Positions 7,799 to 22,315 of a stretch of 64,000 nt of DNA are shown piece after piece. Position 1 is the stretch's first letter; the number at the start of each line of letters is the position of its first letter. A model generated the notes under the pieces. That model was not told the origin of the DNA and ran no database searches. It saw nothing but the letters and a program-made list of their open reading frames with translations. The position numbers and the translations under genes were made by a program. The DNA is from an uncultured Lachnospiraceae bacterium (GTDB taxonomy: Bacteria; Bacillota; Clostridia; Lachnospirales; Lachnospiraceae), in NCBI GenBank assembly GCA_902780405.1, contig CACZFI010000004.1, positions 118,236 to 182,235 of the forward strand, in the 5' to 3' direction.

Positions 7799-8974
7799 TC
7801 ATGCCTTCGTATAGGCGTTAATGATCTCTTCCGGTACAATCTCTGTTACGAACGCGCTCGACTTTGCCACCTTGCCGGCCTCCTTCTTGGAATCCGGAAG
7901 GAAGGCTGCGCCCTCCATCATCTCCTCGGGGAGTTCCAGCTTTCTCTCTATGCCGGAAAGGCCCGCATAAATGAGCAAAGCATACACCAGATAGGGATTG
8001 CTTGCAGCGTCCGGAGAACGAAGCTCCGCACGTGTCTTTCCCTTGTAGCTTCCGATGTACATCAGCTCGGACTCTTCGAGGCTGGACCAGTTCACCTTGT
8101 CGGGTGCGCTGTCCTTGCCGAGTCTTGCGTAGGACGCCTCCGTCGGGTTTAGGAACAGCGTGATATCACGGATATGCTCAATGATACCTGCTGCCGCATA
8201 GCGCACTACATCGTTGCCGTCTTTATCCACCGCGTAAAGATTGATATGATAGCCGTTGCCGGGCTTGCCTTCCAAGGGCACGGGAGAAAAATCCGCGGTC
8301 AGGCCGTAGCGGTCCGCAATGGTCTCCACCACCATCTTGAAAGTGGTCATCTGATCTGCTGCCTTCAGGGGCTTTGCATAATGAAAATCGATCTCGTTTT
8401 GTCCGGGACCCCTCTCATGATAGGAGCGCTCCGGTGTCAGTCCCATCTGCTCGATGGTAAGTGAGATCTCACGCCTTACATTCTCGCATCTGTCGGCGGG
8501 TGCGATATCCAGATAGCCAGCCTCGTCATAGGGAACCTTTGTATTCTTTCCGTCCTCGTCCTTCACAAAGAGATAGAACTCACTCTCGGTGCCGAAGCGA
8601 AATTCGATCCCCGCCTTCCGAGCCTTTTCGATGGCATGCTTTAAGATCTCTCTGGTATCGGATGCATAGGGTTCTCCCTCCGGAGTGTACACATCGCAAA
8701 ACATACGAAGCACGCGTCCGCTGTCCGGACGCCAGGGCAGGATCGCCATCGTATCCGGATTCGGCTTTAAGTATAAAGACGCATACGGAGAGTCCTCAAA
8801 TCCACGAACCGCCCGGGCATGAAAGGGAATCCCGTCGGCAAATGCCTTGGTCATCTCCCCGGGTGTCACGGAAACATTTTTCTGAACGCCGTAGGCATCA
8901 CGAAATGCCAGACGGATGAATTTGACATCCTCCTCCTCGATAAAACCGAGGACCTCGTCGATCGTATAATCCAT
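7799..8974 (-). CDS. glnA: Glutamine synthetase family protein, short and divergent
   Basis: A 391-residue protein. The ATG at 8974 is used because the bases of an earlier in-frame ATG at 8986 form its GGAGGAAG binding site. The beta-grasp domain spans about residues 1-95 and the catalytic domain the rest. Glutamate/metal motifs are visible: FRFGTESEFYLF, ERGPGQNEIDFHY, GNGYHINLY, NPTEASYARL and RAELRSPDAASNPYL. Typical type I enzymes have 440-470 residues. The usual arginine-containing stretch after the NP..SY motif is replaced by a sequence around SSLEESELMYIGSYKG. Its operon with glutamate synthase and an ANTAR regulator supports ammonium assimilation, but glutamine synthetase activity with this altered site is an inference. 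Confidence 0.8.
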   Translation of the reverse strand: MDYTIDEVLGFIEEEDVKFIRLAFRDAYGVQKNVSVTPGEMTKAFADGIPFHARAVRGFEDSPYASLYLKPNPDTMAILPWRPDSGRVLRMFCDVYTPEGEPYASDTREILKHAIEKARKAGIEFRFGTESEFYLFVKDEDGKNTKVPYDEAGYLDIAPADRCENVRREISLTIEQMGLTPERSYHERGPGQNEIDFHYAKPLKAADQMTTFKMVVETIADRYGLTADFSPVPLEGKPGNGYHINLYAVDKDGNDVVRYAAAGIIEHIRDITLFLNPTEASYARLGKDSAPDKVNWSSLEESELMYIGSYKGKTRAELRSPDAASNPYLVYALLIYAGLSGIERKLELPEEMMEGAAFLPDSKKEAGKVAKSSAFVTEIVPEEIINAYTKA

Positions 8975-8989
8975 AACTTCCTCCATCTT

Positions 8990-11900
8990 CTATATCACGC
9001 TGATCCTCGGCGAGATATCTTCCAGGACATCGAGCAGAATACGCACGGTGTCAAGGGATGTAAACATGGTAACCTTGTTCATGATGGCACAGCGTCTGAT
9101 CTCCGCACCGTCGTGGTAGTGCACGCCGGACAGGATGGCACGGGTATTGATGATGTAGCTTACATACCCTGCGCGGATCGAGTGAAGAACTTCTTCGCTT
9201 CGATCGTTCTCGTTGCCGCGGATCCTGGTTCGGATACCGTGCTCCTTCAAAAACTGACCGGTTCCGATGGTGGCCTCGATATTGAAGCCGAGCTCGTAGA
9301 AACGTCGGATCAGAGGAAGTGCTTCCTCCTTGTCCTCATCCGCAAGCGTCACCATAACGGTACCGTATTCTTTCATCTTAACGCCCGATGCCTGCAATGC
9401 CTTGTAGAGCGCACGCTTCAGGCTCTTATCGTAACCGATGGCCTCTCCCGTTGACTTCATCTCGGGTGAGAGATATGCATCCATACCGTTTAATTTCTCA
9501 AAGGAGAATGCGGGTGCCTTTACATACCAGAACTTCTTCTCCGGAAGCATCTTGCCGCCGTAGCCCTGGGATGCAAGACTCTCGCCGAGCATAACACGGG
9601 TTGCGATATTCACAAGGGGAACGCCGGTCGACTTGGACAGGAAGGGCACACTTCTTGACGCACGGGGATTCACCTCGATGATGTAAACCGAGTCGTCCTT
9701 GTCCACGATAAACTGGATGTTGTAAAGGCCCTTGATGCCGATGCCGACGCCCAGTTTCTCCGTATAGTCACGGATCACTTCCTTCACCTTCTCCGAAATG
9801 GAGTAAGGAGGATAAACGCTGGTACTGTCTCCCGAGTGTACGCCGGTACGCTCAACGAGCTCCATGATACCGGGCAGGAATACTTCCTTGCCGTCGCAGA
9901 CCGCATCCACCTCTACCTCCTTGCCGACGATGTAACGATCCACAAGCACGGGCTTGTCCTGGTCGACCTCTACGGCATTCTTTAAGTAGTGGCGCAGCAT
10001 TTCCTCATTCGCAACGATTTCCATGGCGCGTCCGCCCAATACGAAGGAAGGTCTCACCAGTACGGGATAGCCGATCTTCGCTGCGGCACGCACGCCCTCT
10101 TCGATATCCGTAACCGCCATGCCTTCCGGCTGGGGGATACCGAGTTCCTTGATCAGATGCTCAAATGCATCTCTGTCCTCCGCCTTGAAGATAGCGTCGG
10201 GACCTGTGCCGATGATGGTGACACCGCGCTTTGCAAGCGGCTCGGCCAGATTGACCGCAGTCTGACCGCCTAAGGATGCGATCACGCCCACCGGCTTCTC
10301 CAGGTCGATGATATTCATGATGTCCTCAACGGTAAGCGGCTCAAAGTAGAGCTTATCCGCCGTAGTATAGTCGGTGGATACCGTCTCGGGATTGTTGTTC
10401 ACAACGATGGCCTCATAGCCGGCCTCATGGATGGTTCTTACGGCATGAACCGTAGAATAGTCAAATTCCACACCCTGTCCGATACGGATGGGACCGGAAC
10501 CTAAGACCACTATCTTCTTGCTGTCTGAGACAACGGATTCGTTCTCCTCCTCATAGGTGGAGTAGAAATAGGGAACATAGCTCTCAAACTCGCTGGCGCA
10601 GGTATCGATCATCTTGTAGACGGGAGCGATCTCGTAGGACTTGCGAAGCGCTCTGATCTCATCCTCATCCTTGCCCGTAAGCTCGGCGATATAGGAATCG
10701 GAGAATCCCATACGCTTGGCGTCGTAAAGGAGTTCCCTGTCGATGGTACCGCCCTTCATGGCCTCGAGTTTTTCCTCAAATGCTACGATCTTCATGATCT
10801 TGTCGAGGAAGAACATGTCGATCTTGGTCTTTCTGTAGATGGTATGCGGATCCACACCCAGCCACAGGAGTTCGGATACGGCGTAGATTCTGTCATCCGT
10901 ACCCTCCTTGATATACTCAAGCAGCTTCTGTACGGCTTCCTTCTTCGCCTCTTCGCCCTCCTTGTCGGAGAGATTAGCGATATCGAACTTCGCCAGATGG
11001 ATATGATTCTTGCCGTCCTCGAGTGAACGGATCGCTTTTAAAAGACTTTCCTCAAAGGTGCGTCCCACACTCATGGTCTCTCCGGTTGCCTTCATCTGGG
11101 TAGAGAGTACATTGGATGCATTGGCAAATTTATCGAAGGGGAAGCGGGGCATCTTCGTAACCACGTAGTCAAGCGAGGGCTCGAAGCATGCCGGCGTATT
11201 GGCAAGCCGGATCTCATCCAGATTCATACCCACGGCGATCTTGGCGGACACGCGGGCGATGGGGTAACCGCTCGCCTTGGACGCAAGTGCCGAGGATCTC
11301 GATACTCTCGGATTCACCTCGATCACATAGTAATCAAAGGACTCGGGATCAAGTGCAAACTGAACGTTGCATCCGCCCTTTACTTCAAGGGCTCTGATGA
11401 TCTTTAAGGCACTGCTTCGAAGCATCTGGTACTCACGGTTCGTAAGCGTCTGGCTCGGCGCCACGACGATGGAATCACCGGTGTGGATACCCACGGGATC
11501 CAGATTCTCCATGTTGCAGACGGTGATGGCGGTATCATTTGCATCGCGGATCACCTCGTACTCGATCTCCTTGTAACCCTTGATGCTCTTCTCTACCAGA
11601 ACCTGATGCACGGGAGAAAGCGCCAGCGCATTCTTCATCATATCGCGCATCTCATCCTCGCTATATGCGAATCCGCCGCCGGTTCCGCCCAAAGTGAAGG
11701 CGGGGCGAAGGATCACGGGGTAGCCGATATGCTCGGCAGCCGCAAGACCTTCTTCCACGGTCGTCGCGATCTCCGAGGGAACGACAGGTTCTCCCAAAGC
11801 TTCGCAGAGTTCCTTAAACTGCTCTCTGTCCTCCGCGCGGCGAATGCTTGCTGCGTCCGTACCGAGCAGTTCGATCTCACACTCGGAGAGGACACCCTTG

Positions 11901-12211
11901 TCCGCCAGAAGCAGGGAAAGGTTTAAGCCGGTCTGTCCGCCGATACCGGGCAGGATGGCATCCGGTCTTTCGTAGCGGCAGATTCTGGCCATATATTCAA
12001 GTGTCAGCGGTTCCATGTACACCTTGTCTGCGATGGCATGGTCCGTCATGATGGTTGCAGGGTTGGAATTGGCGAGGACGACCTCGTAGCCCTCTTCTTT
12101 TAACGCAAGGCAGGCCTGTGTGCCCGCATAGTCAAACTCGGCAGCCTGACCGATGACGATCGGTCCGGAGCCAATCACAAGTATTTTTTTGATATCCGTA
12201 CGCTTTGGCAT
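8990..12211 (-). CDS. carB: Carbamoyl-phosphate synthase large subunit
   Basis: A 1073-residue protein of normal length. It makes carbamoyl phosphate from bicarbonate, ATP and ammonia channelled from CarA, for pyrimidine and arginine synthesis. The two homologous halves each start with a glycine-rich motif ([20 protein letters not shown], and [20 protein letters not shown] near residue 570). Each half carries an ATP-grasp domain. Residues from about 930 form the allosteric MGS-like domain. The start has an AAGGGG site and lies four bases after the carA stop. The downstream glnA begins 15 bases later, so all are in one transcript. Confidence 0.97.
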   Translation of the reverse strand: MPKRTDIKKILVIGSGPIVIGQAAEFDYAGTQACLALKEEGYEVVLANSNPATIMTDHAIADKVYMEPLTLEYMARICRYERPDAILPGIGGQTGLNLSLLLADKGVLSECEIELLGTDAASIRRAEDREQFKELCEALGEPVVPSEIATTVEEGLAAAEHIGYPVILRPAFTLGGTGGGFAYSEDEMRDMMKNALALSPVHQVLVEKSIKGYKEIEYEVIRDANDTAITVCNMENLDPVGIHTGDSIVVAPSQTLTNREYQMLRSSALKIIRALEVKGGCNVQFALDPESFDYYVIEVNPRVSRSSALASKASGYPIARVSAKIAVGMNLDEIRLANTPACFEPSLDYVVTKMPRFPFDKFANASNVLSTQMKATGETMSVGRTFEESLLKAIRSLEDGKNHIHLAKFDIANLSDKEGEEAKKEAVQKLLEYIKEGTDDRIYAVSELLWLGVDPHTIYRKTKIDMFFLDKIMKIVAFEEKLEAMKGGTIDRELLYDAKRMGFSDSYIAELTGKDEDEIRALRKSYEIAPVYKMIDTCASEFESYVPYFYSTYEEENESVVSDSKKIVVLGSGPIRIGQGVEFDYSTVHAVRTIHEAGYEAIVVNNNPETVSTDYTTADKLYFEPLTVEDIMNIIDLEKPVGVIASLGGQTAVNLAEPLAKRGVTIIGTGPDAIFKAEDRDAFEHLIKELGIPQPEGMAVTDIEEGVRAAAKIGYPVLVRPSFVLGGRAMEIVANEEMLRHYLKNAVEVDQDKPVLVDRYIVGKEVEVDAVCDGKEVFLPGIMELVERTGVHSGDSTSVYPPYSISEKVKEVIRDYTEKLGVGIGIKGLYNIQFIVDKDDSVYIIEVNPRASRSVPFLSKSTGVPLVNIATRVMLGESLASQGYGGKMLPEKKFWYVKAPAFSFEKLNGMDAYLSPEMKSTGEAIGYDKSLKRALYKALQASGVKMKEYGTVMVTLADEDKEEALPLIRRFYELGFNIEATIGTGQFLKEHGIRTRIRGNENDRSEEVLHSIRAGYVSYIINTRAILSGVHYHDGAEIRRCAIMNKVTMFTSLDTVRILLDVLEDISPRISVI

Positions 12212-12215
12212 CTTT

Positions 12216-16117
<3,902 letters not shown>

Positions 16118-16137
16118 TTGTGACTCCTCCTTCGTAT

Positions 16138-17622
16138 TTACAGGTTACTGTATCCCATCAATGCGGTATCTACCGCCTTCGCCGCATTTCGGCCCTCGGC
16201 GATGGCCCAGACCACTAGGGACTGTCCTCTTCTCACATCACCTGCGGCGAACACACCCGGCTTGGATGTTTCGTACGCAAGCGGTACAGTCTTTACATTG
16301 GTTCTTCCGTCACGTTCCACACCGAAGGCGTCCGTGACATACTGCTCGCTTCCGAGGAATCCCGCTGCGATCAAAACCAGCTGTGCGGGAACGGTACGCT
16401 CGGTTCCTTCTACGGGAACCATCTGCATCCGTCCGCTCGCCTTATCCTTCTTTGCCTCAAGAGACACGAGAACCACCTCTTTTAAGATCCCCTTCGCATC
16501 CTTGACAAATTCCTTCACCGTTGTCTGATAGACTCTGGGATCCGCACCGAATACTGCGATCGCCTCCTCCTGGCCGTAATCGGTCTTTAAGACCTTCGGC
16601 CACTCGGGCCAGGGATTTCCAGCGGTACGCTCTTCGGCCGGCTTCGGCATCATCTCTAACTGTGTCACGCTCTTTGCGCCGAGTCTGATGCAGCTTCCCA
16701 CACAGTCGTTTCCCGTGTCGCCGCCGCCGATGATGATCACGTCTTTACCCTTCACAAGCTCCACGGGCGGTTTCTTCATATCACTGTCCAAAAGCGTCTT
16801 GGTCACTTCCGAAAGAAAGTCCACTGCGAAGCGAATGCCCTTTGCATCTCTGCCGGGTGCGGCGATATCTCTCGGATTGGATGCACCGCACGCTAAAATC
16901 ACGCTGTCATATTCCCCGGTGAGTTCTTCCGCAGATACGGTTCGTCCCACATCCGCACCGGTTACAAACCTTACACCGGCTTCCTCCATCAGACGCACTC
17001 TTCTGTCGATGATTTTCTTATCAAGCTTCATGTTCGGGATGCCGTAGCGAAGGAGTCCGCCCACGCGGTCGCTTCGCTCGTATACCGTCACCTCGTGTCC
17101 TCTGCGGTTGAGAAGCTGCGCTGCCGCAAGTCCTGCAGGACCGCTTCCCACAACCGCTACCTTCTTGCCTGTCCGCTTTTCGGGTGCCGGTTCCGTAACC
17201 AGACCATGTGCGTAGGCATACTCGATCACGGCACGCTCATTTTCCTTGGTGGCCACAGACTTGCCGTGGAGAGAGCATGTACAGGCTGCCTCACAGAGCG
17301 CCGGGCACACATTGGATGTAAATTCCGGAAAACTGTGTGTCACGGAGAGCCTTCTGTAAGCTTCCTCCATCCTGCCTGCGAATACCAGATCATTTACCTC
17401 CGGTACAAGGTTGTGAAGCGGACAACCCGAGGCCATCCCCGCGATCATCATACCTGCCTGACAGAAGGGGATACCGCAGTCCATACATCTTGCGGCCTGC
17501 TTCCTTCTCTCATCTTCCGGAAGCTCACCGTGAAACGGGAGGAAGTCCTTGATACGCTCTTTCTCTTCCCTGACGGGTCCGTCTTTTCTTTCGTATTCCA
17601 AAAATCCGGTTGTCTTTCCCAT
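16138..17622 (-). CDS. gltD: Glutamate synthase small subunit (NADPH)
   Basis: A 494-residue protein. It passes electrons from NAD(P)H through FAD and Fe-S centres to the large subunit. The N-terminal cysteine-rich region ([10 protein letters not shown] and later [11 protein letters not shown]) binds 4Fe-4S clusters. Two dinucleotide-binding motifs follow: [17 protein letters not shown] near residue 152 and [16 protein letters not shown] near 290. The gene begins 18 bases after the gltB stop and ends 20 bases before dapL. Confidence 0.95.
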   Translation of the reverse strand: MGKTTGFLEYERKDGPVREEKERIKDFLPFHGELPEDERRKQAARCMDCGIPFCQAGMMIAGMASGCPLHNLVPEVNDLVFAGRMEEAYRRLSVTHSFPEFTSNVCPALCEAACTCSLHGKSVATKENERAVIEYAYAHGLVTEPAPEKRTGKKVAVVGSGPAGLAAAQLLNRRGHEVTVYERSDRVGGLLRYGIPNMKLDKKIIDRRVRLMEEAGVRFVTGADVGRTVSAEELTGEYDSVILACGASNPRDIAAPGRDAKGIRFAVDFLSEVTKTLLDSDMKKPPVELVKGKDVIIIGGGDTGNDCVGSCIRLGAKSVTQLEMMPKPAEERTAGNPWPEWPKVLKTDYGQEEAIAVFGADPRVYQTTVKEFVKDAKGILKEVVLVSLEAKKDKASGRMQMVPVEGTERTVPAQLVLIAAGFLGSEQYVTDAFGVERDGRTNVKTVPLAYETSKPGVFAAGDVRRGQSLVVWAIAEGRNAAKAVDTALMGYSNL

Positions 17623-17640
17623 ATCCTTTCTTCCTCCTTT

Positions 17641-20600
17641 CTAGCTTGCCTGCACAAAGGCTCTAAATGCTTCGATCTTCGCTGCTTCCGAATCCATACC
17701 CTGCTCTTCGAAGTGCGCGATCTTTCCGAGCATGGTCTTGTAGTCCATCGGTATGATCTTCTTAAACATAGGCGCATAGGTGTCAAACGCATCGAGGATC
17801 TTTCTTCCCTTCGCGGAACCTGTCGCTGCCACATGCTCTTCGATCATACGCTTTAAGTCTTCCAGGTCATTCTTGTGTTCCACGGCTTCCATGGAAACCA
17901 ACTGCTTGTTTAAATTCTTATAAAGGTGATTGTCCTCATCGAGTACGTAGGCTACACCGCCGCTCATACCTGCCGCAAAGTTCTTTCCGGTCTTGCCGAG
18001 CACCACGGCCACGCCACCGGTCATATACTCGCACGCATGCTCACCGACACCCTCTACAACCGCTACAGCGCCCGAGTTTCTGATACAGAATCTCTCGCCC
18101 GCCATACCTGCGATGAAGGCCTTGCCGGAGGTTGCTCCGTAGAGCGCCACATTTCCGATGATGATATTCTCATGCGGGTCGTAGGTTGCCTCCTTCGGTG
18201 CGGCTACGATCAGCTTTCCGCCGGAAAGTCCCTTTCCGAAGTAATCGTTGCTGTCTCCGGTAAGTGAAAGGGTCAGTCCCTTGGGAATGAAAGCTCCGAA
18301 GCTCTGTCCGCCCGCACCTGTGCAGTTCACGGTGATGGTGTCCTCCGGAAGTCCTTCCGGATGCTTTCTTGTGATCTCCGCACCGAGCAGCGTTCCGAAG
18401 GTTCTGTCCACACTCTTTAAATGTACGGAGCTTTCTGCCTTCTTGCCGGACTTGATTGCCTTCTTTATATCATCGGATGCAAGCAGTACGCTCTCATCCT
18501 TGGTCTCCTCCAGTTTAAAGTCGTAGAGCTTCTTCGGATCAAATGTCATGCCGGACTTATCATCCTTCGGCATCTCCATAAGGATGCCGGAAAGATCGAT
18601 CTTTTCCTCTCTCTCGCTTAAATGTTCCTTCTTCTTCAAAAGATCGGTTCTGCCCACAAGTTCTTCCACACGTCTTACGCCGAGTCTACTCATGTACTCG
18701 CGAAGTTCTTCTGCGATAAAACGCATAAAGTTCTCCACATACTCGGGCTTTCCGGCAAAACGTTTCCGAAGCTCGGGGTTCTGTGTTGCAATTCCCATCG
18801 GGCAGGTATCCGACTGACATGCTCGCATCATCACGCAGCCCATGGTTATAAGCGGCGCAGTTGCAAATCCGAATTCCTCTGCACCGAGGATGGCCGCGAT
18901 GGCCACGTCACGTCCGCTCATCAGTTTTCCGTCGGTCTCGATCACAACCTGGTTTCTGAGCCCGTTGGCAAGCAGTGTCTGATGCGTCTCGGCAAGACCG
19001 AGTTCCCAGGGAAGTCCCGCATTGTGGATGGAAGAAAGCGGTGCTGCACCCGTACCGCCGTCATAACCGGAGATCAGGATGACACCCGCGCCGGCCTTCG
19101 CCACACCTGCGGCCACCGTTCCGACGCCTGCCTCGGATACCAGTTTCACAGAAATTCTTGCCTGCTTATTTGCATTCTTTAAATCATAGATCAGCTGCGC
19201 CAGATCCTCGATGGAATAGATGTCATGATGGGGCGGCGGAGAGATCAGGCTCACACCCGGTGTGGAGTGTCTCGTCTTCGCGATCCAGGGATAGACCTTC
19301 TTCCCGGGAAGGTGTCCGCCCTCACCGGGCTTGGCTCCCTGTGCCATCTTGATCTGAATCTCCCGTGCGCTTACGAGATAACGGCTGGTCACGCCGAAGC
19401 GTCCGCTTGCCACCTGCTTGATCGCCGAGCTTCTGTCGTCGTCAGTACCGGCGGACAGAATTCGCTCCTCGCTTTCACCGCCCTCACCGCTGTTGGACTT
19501 TCCGTGGAGACGGTTCATGGCTACCGCCAGCGTCTCATGCGCCTCCTCGGAAATGGAACCGTAACTCATGGCGCCTGTCTTGAATCTAGTCACGATGGAA
19601 TCCACGCTCTCCACCTCATCGAGCGGCACGGGAGTATCTGCATATCGAAAATCGAGCAGACTTCTTAAGTAGCCGGTTTCCTCGGCATCCACCATGGATG
19701 TGTAAGTCTTGAACTTCTCGAAATTTCCTTCTTTCGTTGCGCACTGAAGCATATGAATGGTCGCGGGATTGTATCTGTGATTCTCTCCGCCGCTTCTTAA
19801 CTTGTGGCGTCCCATCGAGGCAAGCTCCGTGTCTGCGGGAAGTCCCAAGGGATCAAAGGCTCTCGAATGCTGCAGGTCCGCGGCCCTTCCGATATCATCG
19901 AGTGTAACGCCTCCGATTCTGCTTACCGTTCCGGTGAAGTAGTCATTTATCACGTCCGCTGAGATTCCGACTGCCTCGAAGATCTTGCTGCCCTGGTAGG
20001 ACTGGATGGTGGAGATTCCCATCTTGGATGCGATCTTTACGATTCCGAAGAGGATGGCGCTGTCATAGTCTTCCACAGCTGCATAGTAGTCCTTATCAAG
20101 AAGTTCCTCCTCCACGAGTTCTCCGATGGTCGCATGCGCCAGATAAGGATTGACTGCGGATGCACCGTATCCGAGAAGGGTTGCGAAGTGGTGAACCTCC
20201 CTCGGCTCACCGGACTCGAGGATCAGGGACATGGCGGTACATTTTCTTGTATCAACCAGGTGTTTGTGTACCGCAGCCACCGCAAGCAGTGAAGGGATGG
20301 CTACGTGGTTTTCGTCCACGCCTCTGTCGGAGAGGATCAGGATGTTTGCGCCCTCTCTGTAGGCCTTGTCCACCTCCACAAAGAGGTGTGACAGCACGCG
20401 CTTCATGGGCGTGCTCTTGTAGAAGAGGGTGGAAACCTTCGCAACACGAAATCCATCGTGCTTCATGTTCTCGATCTTTAAGAGGTCGAGATCCGTCAGG
20501 ATCGGGTTGTTGATCTTTAAGACCTGGCAGTTCTCGGGCTTTTCCTCGAGAAGGTTACCGTTCTTTCCCACATAAACGGTACGCGAGGTTACGATCTCCT

Positions 20601-22197
20601 CACGGATGGCGTCGATGGGCGGGTTGGTAACCTGTGCGAACAGCTGCTTGAAGTAGTAAAACAGTGGCTGATACTCCTTGGAGAGCGCGGTGATCGGTGT
20701 ATCGACACCCATAGATCCGATGCTCTCACCGCCATCCCTTGCCATGGCAAGGATGCCTTCATGATAATTCTCCCAGGTGTAACCGAAGGCCTTCTGCAGC
20801 TTCTTTCTCTCCTCTGCACGGATGGCCGGAACCTTCTTGTTCGGGATCTTGATGTCCGAAAGCAGGGTCAGTTTGCTGTCGAGCCACTCGCCGTAAGGCT
20901 TGGCAAGCGCATACTTTTCCTTGATCTCCTGATCGAGGATGATCCGCTTTTCTTTGGTATCTACGAGCAAAAGCTTGCCGGGATGCAAACGCTCTTTCTT
21001 CACGATATGCGCCTCATCCAACGGAAGTACACCCACCTCGGAGGAAAGGATCAGTCTGCCGTCATCCATCACATAGTATCTCGAAGGACGCAGTCCGTTT
21101 CTGTCAAGGATTGCGCCCATACAGTCACCGTCGGAGAACAGGATGGACGCCGGTCCGTCCCAGGGCTCCATCATAGTTGCATAATACTGATAGAAATCTC
21201 TTTCCTCAGGCGAAAGGGTCTCGTTGTGTGCCCAGGGCTCGGGGATCATAATGGTCATGGCCAGGGGCAGAGGAAGTCCGCTCATCACCAGGAATTCCAA
21301 TGTGTTGTCCATCATTGCTGAGTCGGAACCGCTCTCGGAGATGACCGGAAGCACCTTGGTCATATCCTCGGGATCAAAGAGTCCCGTGTACATGGTCTCT
21401 TCGCGTGCGAGCATCTTGTCTGCGTTACCGCGAATGGTATTGATCTCGCCGTTGTGCACCATAAAGCGGTTGGGATGCGCTCTGTGCCAGCTCGGCATGG
21501 TATTGGTAGAGAATCTTGAGTGTACCATGGCGATGGCCGAAGCATAGTCGGGGTCGGTCAGATCCGTGAAGAAGGTGCGGAGCTGTCCCACCAGAAACAT
21601 ACCCTTATATACAATGGTTCTGCAGGAAAGCGAGGGCACGTATGTCGTCGCGCTGCTCTGCTCAAACTCTCTTCTTACGATATAAAGTTTTCTGTCAAAT
21701 GCAAGGTCATCGGCAAGTCCTTCCGGACGTCTGATAAAAGCCTGCCAGATATTCGGCATGCACGCTCTTGCCTTCGAACCGAGCACTTCGGGATCGGATG
21801 CCACCTTTCTCCATCCGAGGAAGGTAAGTCCCGACTTCTTTACGATGATCTCAAACATGGATTTTGCCTGGCGCATATCCAGATCATTTTGCGGGAAGAA
21901 AAACATACCCACGCCGTAACCGCGTGCCTCCGGAAGATCGACGCCCTGCTCCTTCAGTATCTTTTTGAAAAACGTGTGCGGAATCTGCGTCAGGATACCG
22001 ACGCCGTCACCGGTTTTTCCTTCCGCATCTTTTCCGGCTCTGTGCTCGAGGTTCTCGACGATGGAAAGGGCGTCATCCACCAGCTTGTGACTAGCTCTTC
22101 CTTCGATATCGATGATGGCACCGATACCGCAGTTGTCGTGCTCGAACTCCTCTCGATACAATCCTTTTTCACGGATCTGCTTCATCTGATCTTCCAT
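17641..22197 (-). CDS. gltB: Glutamate synthase large subunit
   Basis: A 1518-residue protein, first gene of the nitrogen operon. The ATG at 22197 with GGAGGAG is chosen over the longer ORF, which would run through the leader terminator. A 22-residue propeptide precedes the expected catalytic Cys of the class II amidotransferase domain (HDNCGIGAIIDI). The central and FMN-binding synthase domains follow, with the 3Fe-4S motif at CVMMRACQSDTCPMG. The C-terminal GXGXG beta-helix domain includes GAGGQSFGAF. It converts glutamine and 2-oxoglutarate to two glutamates with GltD. Expression should depend on read-through of the leader terminator. Confidence 0.96.
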   Translation of the reverse strand: MEDQMKQIREKGLYREEFEHDNCGIGAIIDIEGRASHKLVDDALSIVENLEHRAGKDAEGKTGDGVGILTQIPHTFFKKILKEQGVDLPEARGYGVGMFFFPQNDLDMRQAKSMFEIIVKKSGLTFLGWRKVASDPEVLGSKARACMPNIWQAFIRRPEGLADDLAFDRKLYIVRREFEQSSATTYVPSLSCRTIVYKGMFLVGQLRTFFTDLTDPDYASAIAMVHSRFSTNTMPSWHRAHPNRFMVHNGEINTIRGNADKMLAREETMYTGLFDPEDMTKVLPVISESGSDSAMMDNTLEFLVMSGLPLPLAMTIMIPEPWAHNETLSPEERDFYQYYATMMEPWDGPASILFSDGDCMGAILDRNGLRPSRYYVMDDGRLILSSEVGVLPLDEAHIVKKERLHPGKLLLVDTKEKRIILDQEIKEKYALAKPYGEWLDSKLTLLSDIKIPNKKVPAIRAEERKKLQKAFGYTWENYHEGILAMARDGGESIGSMGVDTPITALSKEYQPLFYYFKQLFAQVTNPPIDAIREEIVTSRTVYVGKNGNLLEEKPENCQVLKINNPILTDLDLLKIENMKHDGFRVAKVSTLFYKSTPMKRVLSHLFVEVDKAYREGANILILSDRGVDENHVAIPSLLAVAAVHKHLVDTRKCTAMSLILESGEPREVHHFATLLGYGASAVNPYLAHATIGELVEEELLDKDYYAAVEDYDSAILFGIVKIASKMGISTIQSYQGSKIFEAVGISADVINDYFTGTVSRIGGVTLDDIGRAADLQHSRAFDPLGLPADTELASMGRHKLRSGGENHRYNPATIHMLQCATKEGNFEKFKTYTSMVDAEETGYLRSLLDFRYADTPVPLDEVESVDSIVTRFKTGAMSYGSISEEAHETLAVAMNRLHGKSNSGEGGESEERILSAGTDDDRSSAIKQVASGRFGVTSRYLVSAREIQIKMAQGAKPGEGGHLPGKKVYPWIAKTRHSTPGVSLISPPPHHDIYSIEDLAQLIYDLKNANKQARISVKLVSEAGVGTVAAGVAKAGAGVILISGYDGGTGAAPLSSIHNAGLPWELGLAETHQTLLANGLRNQVVIETDGKLMSGRDVAIAAILGAEEFGFATAPLITMGCVMMRACQSDTCPMGIATQNPELRKRFAGKPEYVENFMRFIAEELREYMSRLGVRRVEELVGRTDLLKKKEHLSEREEKIDLSGILMEMPKDDKSGMTFDPKKLYDFKLEETKDESVLLASDDIKKAIKSGKKAESSVHLKSVDRTFGTLLGAEITRKHPEGLPEDTITVNCTGAGGQSFGAFIPKGLTLSLTGDSNDYFGKGLSGGKLIVAAPKEATYDPHENIIIGNVALYGATSGKAFIAGMAGERFCIRNSGAVAVVEGVGEHACEYMTGGVAVVLGKTGKNFAAGMSGGVAYVLDEDNHLYKNLNKQLVSMEAVEHKNDLEDLKRMIEEHVAATGSAKGRKILDAFDTYAPMFKKIIPMDYKTMLGKIAHFEEQGMDSEAAKIEAFRAFVQAS

Positions 22198-22220
22198 GTT
22201 TTCTCCTCCTTGCAGGGTAT

Positions 22221-22260
22221 AAAAAAAGGCACTCCAAGTGTAAAAACACTTGGAGCGCCA
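22221..22260 (-). terminator. Leader terminator (attenuator) upstream of gltB
   Basis: Between the promoter and the gltB start, the minus-strand RNA can form a 14-bp stem. The arms are GGCGCTCCAAGTGT and ACACTTGGAGTGCC, with one G-U pair and a short U-rich loop, followed by seven U residues. Its 5' arm shares bases with the hexaloop hairpin at 22252-22267, so the two structures exclude each other. Confidence 0.85.
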
Positions 22261-22267
22261 TTGCTCC
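22252..22267 (-). promoter_or_regulatory. Candidate ANTAR-binding hexaloop hairpin (antiterminator)
   Basis: On the minus strand GGAGC, a six-base loop AATGGC and GCTCC form a small hairpin. The loop has A at position 1 and G at position 4, the pattern reported for ANTAR target loops. The 3' arm is also the base of the terminator stem. A clean first hairpin of the usual tandem pair is not visible; only a weak GAT/ATC stem lies just upstream near the predicted transcript start. The assignment is therefore an inference. Confidence 0.6.
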
Positions 22268-22286
22268 CGATTCAATATCTTCGGAT

Positions 22287-22315
22287 AATATACCTTGTTT
22301 TATCCTCGAAGTCAA
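22287..22315 (-). promoter_or_regulatory. Promoter of the glutamate synthase/nitrogen operon
   Basis: TTGACT (22310-22315), a 17-base spacer and TATATT (22287-22292) form a strong vegetative-type promoter. The -35 box overlaps the stop codon of the upstream YunG-like gene (22312-22314). A transcript starting near 22280 would have a leader of about 80 bases. Confidence 0.8.
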
